NCBI GenBank assembly: GCA_947034895.1
Contig: OX344765.1
Span: forward strand, 45,637,001 to 45,701,000
Source of the DNA: Rhytidiadelphus loreus
Taxonomy: Eukaryota; Streptophyta; Bryopsida; Hypnales; Hylocomiaceae
Length of the DNA: 64,000 nucleotides
Reading direction: 5' to 3'
This document shows, piece after piece, positions 22,391 to 33,804 of this stretch. Below the pieces are notes generated by a model that was given only the letters and a program-made list of their open reading frames with translations, was not told the DNA's origin and did not search any database. How positions within the stretch are numbered: the stretch's first letter is position 1; each line of letters begins with the position of its first letter. The position numbers and the translations under genes were made by a program.

Positions 22391-25243
22391 TTAACACACT
22401 TTTATGATTTGCTTCCCAATTTTCGACCCCGTCATCATCCGACAGAAAGCATTGGGAGCATTCTCCAGCCCTTGAGCAAAATCTTCCAAGTACACCAGCT
22501 TCTCCTCCTTCAAGTATCCGGCCATGAGGCTCATGAACTGGGGCTGCAAGTGCTGGTAATCCGACTGCAGAAACCCTTGCATGGTGATCCGTTTGTTGAT
22601 GATTTGGTACAGATTGAACAGACCTTCGGTCTTTCGGAAGTTCCCCTCCGCAAAGTGAGCGATCAGGCCGCACACTGCGATGCGCCCAAACGGGTTCATG
22701 TTGTCAATGACTGCGTCCAGTGTCTTGCCTCCCACATTCTCAAAATACATGTCAATACCACGAGGGCAGTACCTGCATTCCAGCACTCCAAAATGAAAAC
22801 GAATAACATTCTTTTTTTCCAGTACCATTCTAGTCAATACAAATATGACCAATTTGATGAAATGCAGAAACATGCAGAAATTCAAAAATATTTGGGCGTG
22901 AAAAGGGACATTTCAAGCAAGGGACATTTACAACCTGCTAAAGAATGTTATGAAGCCTGCGAGATTCTTATACTTATCAAACACATCCAAGGAAAACAGC
23001 ACTTAGAGTAGTGCCACAACTCAAAGTGTGAGGAAAATCTCACTTTTTGAGAGCAGCAACATGGTCCTTCTCCTCTTTATAGTTGAATGCCGCATCATAT
23101 CCGAGCTTGTTCTTCAGCAAATCAATCTGGTGCATTTCATACGCTATTTGTCAAAGAAGAGACCTATGAATCACGTTTCATTTATCAACACATGGCTAAT
23201 CGCAAGTGTCTAGCCTTGAGAGAAATATATGATATTTATGTGTCTCTTTCATATACAATCCCCAGTGATTGAAAAATCAAAATCAAAATTTGATCATCTT
23301 AGGATGCCACTATCCTGAAACCATGTCATAACTCTCCTCAACATAAGAAATTCATTCATTCATTGAAATTATGAACCCAACTATGCTATCTAACACATGT
23401 CTTGTCTTTGTTGGGCACCAAAACTTTCTATAGTTTTTGACCATTGCTGCAAACCTTCTTGAAGAGCACCCTTCGAAAGGGGATCCCTAATATTTGAAAG
23501 GGAATACCTAGACATCTTGTTGTGCAAAATTGAGCTTAATTTGAACAAGTGAGAGCTAAATTGAGCTTAATTTGAGTGAGAGCTCCTCAAGTCAATCAGC
23601 CATTGTCTTCACATGCCTCACTCAAATTTGACACAACATGACTCTAATAACTCTAATTGGTGTTGTTCTCAAAAAGTGTCATGCCACTACTAGCCAAGAA
23701 CGTTATACCTAAGGTAGAGACAACAAAAGAAGGATACATGGGCAAACCCTAATAATACAAAAGAGCGTAACAAACAAAATTGTTTGAAGCACACCTTGTC
23801 CTGAGAACCTGCACTGCCAACGACGTAAAGGCCGGCTTCCCTCGCGAGTTGGCCCACTATCTGTCCCACGGCACCCGAAGCTGCAGAGACAAAGATGGTC
23901 TCGCCCTTCTTTGGCTTCAAGATTTCGTATAACCCTACATATGCTGTGAACCCCGGCATCCCCAGGGCGCCCAAATAGTAGGAGAGAGGCGCCACAGAAG
24001 GGTTGATGAGCTTCAACCCCTTCCCCTCGGGAATCACGCTGTACTCTTCCCACTTCGTCCATGAAGACGCATAGTCCCCTGGTTTGAATTGAGGGTTGGC
24101 GGATTCCACCACTTGGCTCACCCCAAGCCCTTCCAAAACCTGTCACGCCGACAAGTATAGACAATCGTCACCAACAGATGATTCTTCTAGAGGTGGTTCC
24201 ATCAATTGGAAGAAAGCTCGAAAATCTTTGGCTATGAAAGAGAGCGATTCAAAGCATGGTCGGCTCCGTTTGGGCCATACGTGACATTACTAGAATGATC
24301 ATAGAATGATCATCTCTCTCTTGCTAATAACTTTTGAAGTTTTCATCTGCTTGACATGACATTCAGTAGTCTCCAATTGAAACATATACTCTTGCCATGG
24401 CAGCACAGTAGCCAAACATGTTACATGATAACTAGAGGGAGATACAATGGTTACTATCATCGACAGTAAGGTTGGTGACCAAGGGCATATGCATAATCGA
24501 ACTTACATACTGCACACTTAAATAACTCCCATTCAAATAGCACAATGCAATAACTTTTGTCATAAAACAAAGTTTAGTAAGCCAAAAGAGCGTCCAAAAC
24601 TAGCTCAAATTTAGCCATTCATTCTTTGGAATTGCCCAAGAGATGATAGAAGAAAGGAGGATTTAGGGTTCGCAGATGCAACCACCTTGCTCACCTCAAA
24701 CCCTTCCAAAACTTACGACATTCACAAGACTACAAACATGACCAAAAGACGATCATGGATCCCGTGCTCGTTCCATCAATTGCAAGATCTAAGGCCACGG
24801 ATCCTACATCCCGAGCTCGCTGTAGGTAGCAAACTCCTCGAAAATTCGGGTTCGCGGATTGCACCGCAATGCTTCCCTCAAACCCTCAAAAACCCGACCA
24901 AATCCCTACCCCAATTCACACGGCTACACACAGACCACCAACAGACGAATCCCGAGCTCAATTGCGAGAACTCAGCCAACAGAGAACGAGACGTTAAGAC
25001 TACCTGTCCGATTTCGAAAGGAGGGTGGTGCGAATAGTTGAGTCCCGTCAATCGATGTCGCATATAAGGATCACACGAGAGGTACAGATTCTTCACAAGA
25101 ACATCATTCCTACTATTGCTGCCTTGATTGAGCTCCAGAGTGATCTCGCTCGCTTGCACTTCCATGTCCGTTTCCGCGAGAGTCTCCGGTGCGAAGCGCT
25201 TCAGCTTCACTTGCTGGTTGCGCACATTCCTCGGGAGCTCCAT
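22391..25243 (-). CDS. NADPH-dependent 2-alkenal reductase-like (MDR family) oxidoreductase
   Basis: Exons on the minus strand: 25243-25004, 24139-23795, 23126-23044 and 22772-22391. The 349-aa product has all junctions in phase (0, 0, 2) and the usual length of the plant double-bond/2-alkenal reductases, zinc-independent medium-chain dehydrogenases that reduce the C=C bond of reactive enals with NADPH. Family landmarks: KNLYLSCDPYMRHRL, WTKWEEYSVI, GMPGFTAYVGL, the nucleotide-binding AASGAVGQIVGQLA, GSAGSQDK/IDLLKNKLGYDAAFNYK across the exon 2/3 junction, YFENVGGKTLDAV and GFLQSDY. The ATG at 25243 starts MELPRNVRNQQVKLKRF. Intron 1 is long (about 860 bases), and introns 2 and 3 are AT-rich. 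No broken motif is seen. Confidence 0.9.
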
Positions 25244-28200
25244 CGCTCGATCGATCGGCTCCTTGTGCAACCCCGCCGGGCGATCTTTACATCCCCCTGC
25301 ACAGGAATTTCTATGGTGCTCACAAATTCAGAACTCTCGCGCCTCCTCTGCAAGCCTCCAATTCGGAACAAATGAAGCAAAGAGCAAATCGCTTGGGAGA
25401 TCATAGTAGTGGAGTTGAGCTTTGGAAGCTTGCACAAAAATCACAACGACTGGCTGGTGGGTCAAAAAACGGCGTCGTTGACCTAAAGATCATAGGCGTT
25501 GAAAATCCCACTTTCAATAATTAAAGACGTTGACAAGAAGGAAAGTCCACTCCCCTTCGAGGCCCCTTTCTTTTCGAGTGTTTGTTTTTAATGTTTTATA
25601 GCACGGTGGTTTCATGAGCATTTCATAATAAGGATAAGCTCATGTAAATTTTGGGAATTTTTCCATATCATTGTGGTGATCAGTTGTGGAATGAAGAAGT
25701 CTATTTTTGTCATTTTAAACTCTATTGATCCCAATTGACCCACTTTGAGTTTTATAGTTTATTATAGTAAGAAAGATTTGTGAAATTGTAGACTCAAGCT
25801 CAGATAGAATTGGCAAAACGTTGCTAAAAAAACTTTCAAATTCCTAAAGGCTTGTCGTTGGCCAATAGACTATCACGATTTTGGGTGACAAATTTGTCAA
25901 TAACATATACATATGTTGGTGAGGATTTGTGGTTCAAATCTTTCTTTCACAAATAGAGTATTGCACCTAATTGTGATCCCTATTTAAAATCGAATCTTAT
26001 ACACATTTATCTAAAATGTACAACCTCTATCTATCATTGTGAGCTTCTTAGTGAATTCGCCGACATCATTTTTGGGGCTCTTCATAAAGAACTTCATGTT
26101 GGAAAGCTTGTTTGTTTTCAAATATTGTGGAATGAATCTAATTATAAGGAGCAGAGTTGATGTGGTGTAAGACCCTAAAGGCTCTTGCCATGAAGAAGGA
26201 GCCCACTCAAAATGAACATTGCAAAGTCTACCATTTCCACATATTCATAGGATTTGTCTACACTTCATATATTAAATGCAAATTGTGTCACAATTTCATC
26301 CATCATGTTCTCATCTACGTAATTTTTTCATTCATTTTATTTTTGCTAAATCCTAATGACATCCAAACATCTCTTCAATGAAACCTTGTAGCTCAATGAA
26401 ACCTATTTTGGTGTCATTGCATTGTAGCAAGTTCCATTCTAGTGTAGTACTAAAATCAATTTCATTTATATACCTTCAATCAACCTATGAGAGTTAACAA
26501 TGGCAATCAAAATAAATTTTCATCCAAAAAAATTGAAAGTTACTTGAACGCATTTGCAAAGGTTGGTGTTGGAAATTCTATTATTGTGGCATTAACAATT
26601 TTTCTACAAAAGAAGATGTTTAACACTCAAACGTTGATTGAAGATGTTGTTTTATATCCTTTGGAAAACTCCTGAAAGACTTGTAGAATGGGAAAAATCA
26701 ATTGTTTGTCCAATATGTGGGTAGAGTTGCTTGAACCCATTTTCAAAGACTAGTATTGGATATTCCTTCATTGTAGTATGTTTTGACTTTCTAGCATATT
26801 AAGAAGATTCTTGATCCACAAATCATTTTTGTAGCATATTTTGGTCACTTCTTACTCTTTACTCTTGATGTAAATTTGAACAATAAAGATTATTATTTTT
26901 TTTGAATTTGAATTCAACTAATGAAATGAATTTTTATCAAATTCATAATCATGGTTGAATATTTTTAATTTTAGAAATATACAATAACTTTAGTTTGCAC
27001 CTTAATGTTTTACACAATGACATACATCAATCATAATAATTTCAAATCTTTCAAGCATATTTTATATATGAATTCTTTCTACTTAGTGATTTCAATTTTT
27101 CACAAAGAATGTAAAGTTTTTCTTTTTATAGAAAACATGTGATTTCATCTCTAAATTATAAATATAAATCATATATGGTGCAAAAAGATTGTCAAGTTTG
27201 AATAAGCCCATGCACATAGGGGCTAATGGACAACCTATCTATTTGGCCAAGGTGGACTATTCGCAGATCCTTCTCTATCGGCATTTTGCCATGCAAATGA
27301 CAAAGCTAGGTACATATATCATCAGCCATCTAAATCTAATCCGCCTAGTCAATTTATCCCCAAAATAGGGATAAGTTAGACTAGCCCAATTCCGTCATCC
27401 TACTTTTGGCCCTAATTCTGTCCAAAAAAATATCCAAATCTATTCATTTTTTGACAAAATCATTGCATTAATGCCAACAAGGAGTAATGTGTCAATCCTT
27501 TAATGGTGAATACTTAAGTACCATTGGATACATGGAAAGACGGTTCTAGGTTGTTTATAGGACGTTTGTGACTCCACTCTATGAGTGGTTTTGTAATGTT
27601 AAGGCAAACCACATTAGAAATTCAAAAAAATTACAACTTTAATTGGAAAATTATAATTCCACTTCAATTTGATTTGTAAAACAAGCATATACCTCTAAAA
27701 ATATGTGTCCTTGGAGTTGGCCCTAAGATATTTAGATTGTGAATTAGGGTACTACATTAACCCATTAAGGCTTAAAGCCTTTGGATTTAAAAACATCATT
27801 GCTTTTGAAGCGTTATTATTGAAAATGTCACTAAGGTATAGAAATCTCAACCGTAAAATTGTATACATGTTGTAGATGATGTGAATCAAATATGGAATCA
27901 CTTGGCCAAATAGATTGCAAGATTATAATGTTTTAGTGTAGAAAAATGATGCTGAAATTTATCCTAGCAACACATTTGGAAGTGAAATTTGATTTCTAAA
28001 CCTTCTTAAATGAAAAAAGGATTAAACTATAAAGTGCTTCAAAACCATCATACAAATACACAGGTGAAAGAAAATACCATTCAATTGACTCATTGTGTCT
28101 ATGAAAAGGCTTTGAAATGTCCAAAAAATAGGAATAAAAGTTGCAAAAAACACATCTAAGGCTGAACCTCCTACTAAATTCTTCTTAGTCACTCATAACT

Positions 28201-28566
28201 CCTTGGATTTATATGAAATCTTAACCACACAAACTAGACTAGCATGCACAACTTTCCCCAAAACAATTATTGGAAACAGACACTGTACAAAGAAGAAACA
28301 AGCCGCCAAATTTCACCATGATCCAAAGTTGCAGCCATCAAAATGCAGTTTGGTGAACTCACCCGGTGAACTTCAAATGGCTTCCAAAAAATCAATACAT
28401 CTTGAATTGATCTAAAAAATTTACCACCCAAACTAGAAGACAAAGCGCAGATTTCCCAATCAGTTTCATTGAATTCAAACATCAGATGCAAAAGTTACAA
28501 CACTTCGAATTGGACTTCCTTCCACATTACATGAAGACACTTCTGGTTCCCTTGGGCGGTGAGAGG
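25244..28566. other. Upstream region of the reductase gene and gene-poor DNA
   Basis: 25244-25560 is the likely promoter/5' UTR of the minus-strand reductase. The remainder is AT-rich with no recognisable coding sequence, RNA gene or well-bounded repeat. Confidence 0.4.
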
Positions 28567-28570
28567 TTAA

Positions 28571-28791
28571 CCCCTTAATGCCTCGATCCTTTTTCTAATT
28601 TTGACACATTTTTGCTTATATCTTCCTACAGAAATATCATTTACCAGAATTTCATGAAATTGATCGTTAAGGAAGGTTTTCTTTTCAAAATTGAAGTGTT
28701 ACATTGGATGAATGAAAAGTTAGTTGGACAAAACAGCGCTTTGAAGCCCTCTGTTCATCGTCCACTTTCTGGACGTCGACGCAGTTAGGGG
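28571..28791. mobile_element. TTAA-flanked MITE, 221 bp
   Basis: Starts CCCCTTAATGC and ends with the complement of CCCCTAACTGC. TTAA lies directly outside both ends (28567-28570 and 28792-28795). The internal sequence (CATTGGATGAATGA, TCCACTTTCTGGACGTC) recurs at 43263-43486. TTAA target duplication with CCC-type ends is the hallmark of piggyBac-like transposons, which are not expected in plants, so the class is tentative. Confidence 0.6.
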
Positions 28792-28895
28792 TTAATAGGC
28801 TTGTCTCACCAAGACACCACTGTTGCAACAACGGAGGTCTATGAAAAGCATCATCTGCAGCGGATCAAGAGCCAGAAATTGAGAAAAAAGTAAGG
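28792..28895 (+). repeat. Flanking segment duplicated at 29575
   Basis: TTAATAGGCTTGTCTCACC through GAGAAAAAAGTA is repeated almost unchanged at 29575-29681. In both places it sits directly right of a TTAA-flanked element, so it may be part of a larger composite repeat. Confidence 0.65.
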
Positions 28896-29205
28896 TAGAA
28901 GGCTCTATATTGGTGCATGTAAGGAAAGATAGCCCTGTTTGGAGGAGCCAGTGAAACTGAAAGTATGTAATTTTTTTTTCATGGCTAGAGAAAGAAGAGG
29001 AGCTGTTATTCCAATTTTTTCAGAATTTTCGCAGTGAAAATGAAAATTTGGCAATTTTTGTAAAGCAAAAGTGCATCAGTCGCTCATTATGCACACAGAC
29101 TACAACTGTAAAGAATATACAAACGCCAGTAAATGAATCAAATGACAACTTAAAGTGTTCATGGCGCTCTCTAAATCATGCAAAACACATCTTAATTCAG
29201 TTTAA

Positions 29206-29574
29206 GGTGGGAACACCCAATATCGCACGTGTACCTAATCTTTGTTCCTAGATGGACAATAAACCGTCCCTAGACTTTTATTGAATGGTCCTTGACATGT
29301 GTCATAAAGTTTTCTCCTCTCTTCATTGTGATTGGGTAAGTGCTTAATTTGTCAGAATTCAGATTTGGGTCCACCTACAGGACGGTTCCTGTGGTCTAGG
29401 GGATTGCAACTATGAAAATTCATAGAAAATACACGCCAAGTCCAAAAAATCTTTTCTTTTTTTTGAAAATTCATGATTTTCTCTCGCTAACACCAAAAAA
29501 ATATTAGTTTCTTGAAATGGTGCCTCCAAGTACACTGAATTCCTTAAACTGACGGTTTTGGGTGCTTCCACACC
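29206..29574. mobile_element. TTAA-flanked element, 369 bp
   Basis: Inverted ends GGTGGGAACACCC and the complement of GGTGTGGAAGCACCC, flanked by TTAA (29202-29205 and 29575-29578). Related sequence, without such clean ends, lies at about 43490-43815 and 32432-32630 (shared CTAATACTACAAAAAT and GTGCTTC segments). No coding capacity. Confidence 0.55.
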
Positions 29575-29681
29575 TTAATAGGCTTGTCTCACCAAGACAC
29601 CACTGTTGCAACAATAGAGGTCTAGGAAGAGCATCATCTGCAGTGGATCATGAGCCAGAAAGTGAGAAAAAAGTACTCCAG

Positions 29682-30765
29682 ATATTGTTTTTCAGGACCT
29701 TGCCCGCTGTTCATTGTTTCATAGTAACTTAACTTATATTATTTTGAGGGTCATATAATAAGTTACAGTACCGCTGTACTGGACTAAAACTCCTTGGACC
29801 TCAAAATGATATTATGGGATTCATCTGACCTAACTTACAAGTCAGTCAGGTGAAACATTCAGCTCTAAGTTAACTTAAGTGAAATTTGAAAAGTATTCAG
29901 CAATATATTTACAAGTTCTCAAGCCTGCAAGCTGGATTTTGTACAGATTTTTTCATTGAAGACAGTGGTATATTCCAGAGAATTATATAAAATATATTAA
30001 CTAGTTGAGGGATAGATTTTAATTCCTCTGACAAGGGTTTATTGTAATACATCAGAATAGTTAGTTGGGCTAGGTTATTTTGATGCCAATTTTGACAACC
30101 GACATCACATGATTTCCATGTCATTTTTTCCAATGACTTTGATGCTGAGTTGGCATAGAGGTTGGCACCAAATTATTGTGATAGCGTTTCAATGCACCAT
30201 ATTCACATGCCCAGAAGTTCTTGATGTGTGTCAGTTCAATGATATGTGCTCATAAATTGCCCCTCTTCTTCAGATCGTCCTGTAGGCAGCTGTAGAATGG
30301 ATGCAAGGTGATCCTTGAATGGACCTCTTTGCTCTGTTAATGAATTTCAAGAAGAATTGGTTTTTTTTATTGTAAGAGTCAATCATTGGCTGAGATTTCT
30401 GCACATTTCTTTATAAGTCACAAGGGGACGGATTTTGAGACACCTATGGTCACAAATAGGTGCATATGACCTGGATCTTTGAAAATTTATAAGTAATTCA
30501 AAAATGCTTGGAAAAATATGAAACTACTTGTGTTGGGTTCCACATCTATTTTTCTTTCTCTGAAAAATGATCTAAAAATCATTTTGTCCCTGGAAACCTG
30601 TGAAAAAGGCGAATCAGCCCTTAAAGTGACGGTTTATGAGCACACTACCTTAGAGCATGGCCACCTTTACTCACCCAACTTGGTACACTAAATTTTTTTT
30701 ATTTAATTTTGAAGGGCCCTCAATTTCCTTGTCTCTCACTCCTACTCACTAAATATGGTTCTTAA
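29682..30765. repeat. Gene-poor DNA with a copy of a dispersed repeat (30350-30655)
   Basis: 30350-30655 matches segments at about 46920-47215, 47690-47985 (inverted) and 54955-55250. All share GTAATTCAAAAATGCTTGG, GGTCACAAATAGG and a terminal ACTACCTTA. The rest shows no gene. Confidence 0.55.
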
Positions 30766-31962
30766 CTTCTAAAGGATCATGACTACGTTTTCACCAAAAA
30801 CGCTCAAAAACTACCATTTCTAGAACAAGTACCAAATTTTGGGACACATATAATTGTAGGATCTTGTAGTATGCTGACTTGAGAACATGTGAAAAAAAAT
30901 TCAGAAATTTCTACCACATGAATTGCAAGATATGAGCTTTTGAATTCACAAAAATCCTTTTGGGGGCCCTACAAAAAAACGGGCAGCTGCACTTCACAAG
31001 CTCACATTTGTATGAAAAAACTCCCCAAATGGTGGTGTTTCTTTGGATTCATTCTTCAAATCAAGTTGGCTACATGCTTGAAAAGTTTGAGATCATTTGG
31101 AATTGTACAACATATAGGAAAAAAATATTAAGTACAAAGAAGTAGAGCCAATGTTTCAAAATAGAAAATTGTGACGAATTAAATTATGGAAATACGAGTC
31201 AAAAGATATGGCCTAATATGTTATTTTTTTTGGTGAATGAGCAGTCTAGAGAGATAAAAGAAATAAATTTTTTCAAAAACAAAAATTTCAAATTTTTTTT
31301 CTCTCTATATATATAAAGCTTTGAATCATTCCATTTTGATCAATAAGTCAAAAGTTTGAAGAGTTTTAGTTTGTGGGTAGTTATGGAATCTCTACTCTAA
31401 AATAAACTTTGAAGTCCTTTATTTAACTCAATTTTCAATATTTTTTGAAAATAAATAAATTATAGGAGGTAAATTGTTTTATTATAACATTGTTTAAACC
31501 ATTGGGATTGGCATTTTTCAATTCCATAATTTAATTCTTAACAATTTTCTATTTTGAAACATTCTCTACTTCTTTGTACTTACTATTTTTTTCCTTGTAT
31601 GTTGTACAATTCTAAATGATCTCAAATTTTTCAAGCATATAGCCAACTTGATTTGAAGAATGAATCCAAAGAAGCACCACCATTTGGAGAATTTTTTCAT
31701 ACAAATGTGAGCTTGTGAAGTGCAGCTGCCCAGTTTTTTGTAGGGTCCAAAAAGGATTTATGTGAATTCAAAAGCTCATATCTTGCAATCCACGTGGTGG
31801 AAATTTCTGAAATTTTTTCCACATATTTTCAATTCAGCATACTACAAGGTACTACGGTAACATGTGTTCAAAAATATCTTTTTTTCTAAAAGTTGATACT
31901 TATACTAGAAATGACAATTTTTGAGTGTTTTTGGTGAAAATATAGTCACGATCCTTTAGGGG
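30766..31962. mobile_element. Long fold-back element, 1197 bp, TTAA-flanked
   Basis: The two arms (about 30766-31195 and 31525-31962) are inverted copies: CAAGCTCACATTTGTATG, GTTGGCTACATGCTTGA and AAAGGATCATGAC on the left have their complements on the right. TTAA flanks both ends (30762-30765, 31963-31966). The left end has CTTCTAAAGG where the right end implies CCCCTAAAGG, consistent with two C-to-T changes. The central 330 bases are AT-rich without coding potential. Confidence 0.65.
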
Positions 31963-31966
31963 TTAA

Positions 31967-33219
31967 TAGATCTAATGTCCATATACATCCGAGTATACAT
32001 CGCATATTCACTATTCATTCACTACTTAAATAACTTTTCAAATAATTGAACCACTACTAGTATCTTGAACCATTTCAAAGCCCACTTCTTCTATGCATGC
32101 ATATCACTCATAAACAAAATTATAATAATTACACTGTTTCTTACTTTTATGATTTTTTAAATTAGAAAGGACATGACATTTTGTTCACAATGAAGAAATG
32201 ACTAATTAAATAATTAGAAGACTACATAACCAAAATCATCTTTAACTTAAATAGGGTGAAAAAAATAAATTTTTCATCATTAGAAAGATGAAAGCCATAT
32301 CACACTAGAATATGTGATTGCATTCCACAACCAAATTAAGCTAAAAACACCCAAATCCATCCTTACATACACTCCCAATAAGTACATTTAAAGCAATCCA
32401 CAAAATTAATTGCAATTGGTTGATTGTTGATTCTTTAGATTTCAATTCTATTACTATGCTATGTACATGATAGTTTTAGTGGCCTAGGGAATTTCTATAT
32501 TGAAATTCAAAATAATTATGTCTTGTCCAAAAATTATATGTATTTTTTAATTTATGATTTGTAATTGCTAATACTACAAAAATATTTTTTTCTTGACAAA
32601 AGTGCCTCCAAAGGTAAAATAGCCCATTGCAGTCAAAATTAGGAGTTTGACCTTATGCCATTGCTAAAAAATTCAAGTTATTTCTCAACACAAAGTGTGA
32701 GAAACAATGAGAGCAATTGAAATTATATCTTTTCATCAAAGCATGAATTTTCTATGAATTTTTGAAGTGTTCAATGAATCATGGCCCAAAAAAACCTCTA
32801 AACTACCCCAAAACCAACAAAATCTGAATCCATAATGCTCATCTTACTCATCTAAAGCAATCACAACATTTTCTTACATGGTCGGACTAAAAAGTCAATT
32901 CTTACAAAAAATTCACACCAAAAAGCTGAAAGCTCCTAATGAGATCACTGATCATTCCATTACTATCATGTAAGACATTGATTGTGGCCCAAATCTCACA
33001 TATTAAAGAACCCCATAATGAGGTCATATTCAGTATAAGGTAAAACAACCCATTGGAGTACACAATGGGGTCATCTGCCTGCAATGGGTTGTTAGACCTT
33101 ATACTGAATTGCTTATTTTCACAGTTTTGAAGTGAGTTCACCTTACAGTCTCAACGTTTTTCAATACTGTGAAAGGTATCCACTCAAAACAATAAAGTCA
33201 GCAACACCAACAGCGGACT
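31967..33219. other. Gene-poor DNA
   Basis: AT-rich. 32432-32630 resembles part of the 29206-29574 element. A short inverted pair around 33040-33110 (CCCATTGGAGTACACAATGGGG and TGCAATGGGTTGTTAGACC) was noticed. No gene recognised. Confidence 0.4.
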
Positions 33220-33804
33220 TTACTTGGACAAAAAACACGACAGTCCCCAGCTGAAGAAAATTGTAATCATTCCACCTACGTGACTATGAATAGCGGTTAC
33301 ACTGTACCAAAAAGTGAACCAGTTGAATGTGATTAAGCTATCTATGTACACTAACCTGTAATTGGACATACCATACGTCTTCGGCCTGTATATTCTAACA
33401 AACTTGCGGCGAAAACCATTCCTCATGTTGATGAACCTCCAATCACGAGGAAGGCTGCTACAGTCAGGTTGCTTGTACAACTGCACTAGTCAAAAATCCC
33501 TAAGGTATAGAGGAGCCTAGGATAGCAACCTCTCTAGATCAAAAGTAAACGAGAGCACTAACAGAGACTGAACAGGTTTTTGCTTCGAGATGATCAGTAG
33601 CATAAAAATGTTGATTGGATGGTCGAGCTTACAAACCAGGTTCGAAAGATACAGGAGCGCATAAGGATGTGACTTAAGATGGTCTATGGCTTCAGATGTG
33701 TAATGGGGATGCCAAGCACGCATGTCCAAGATGATGTCCTCGACATCACAAATGTCGTTGTAAATCACGTTCGGGTACCAGCCCACACTGGGAACCTTCT
33801 CCAT
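33220..33804 (-). CDS. Spliced minus-strand reading frame overlapping the 3' end of the B-box/cyclin gene
   Basis: Starting from an ATG at 33804 (MEKVPSVGWYPNVIYND), exons 33804-33637, 33480-33356 and 33250-33220 join in phase: donors gtttgt and gttagt, acceptors tgcag and ttcag. They give about 107 aa: ...RAWHPHYTSEAIDHLKS, YALLYLSNLLYKQPDC, RDWRFINMRNGFRRKFV, SWGLSCFLSK-stop. The frame is open upstream to about 33903, across the region that encodes the cyclin-like box in another frame. I do not recognise the product. It could be the true C-terminus of the upstream gene after a one-base indel, an alternative transcript, or a separate small gene. Confidence 0.4.
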
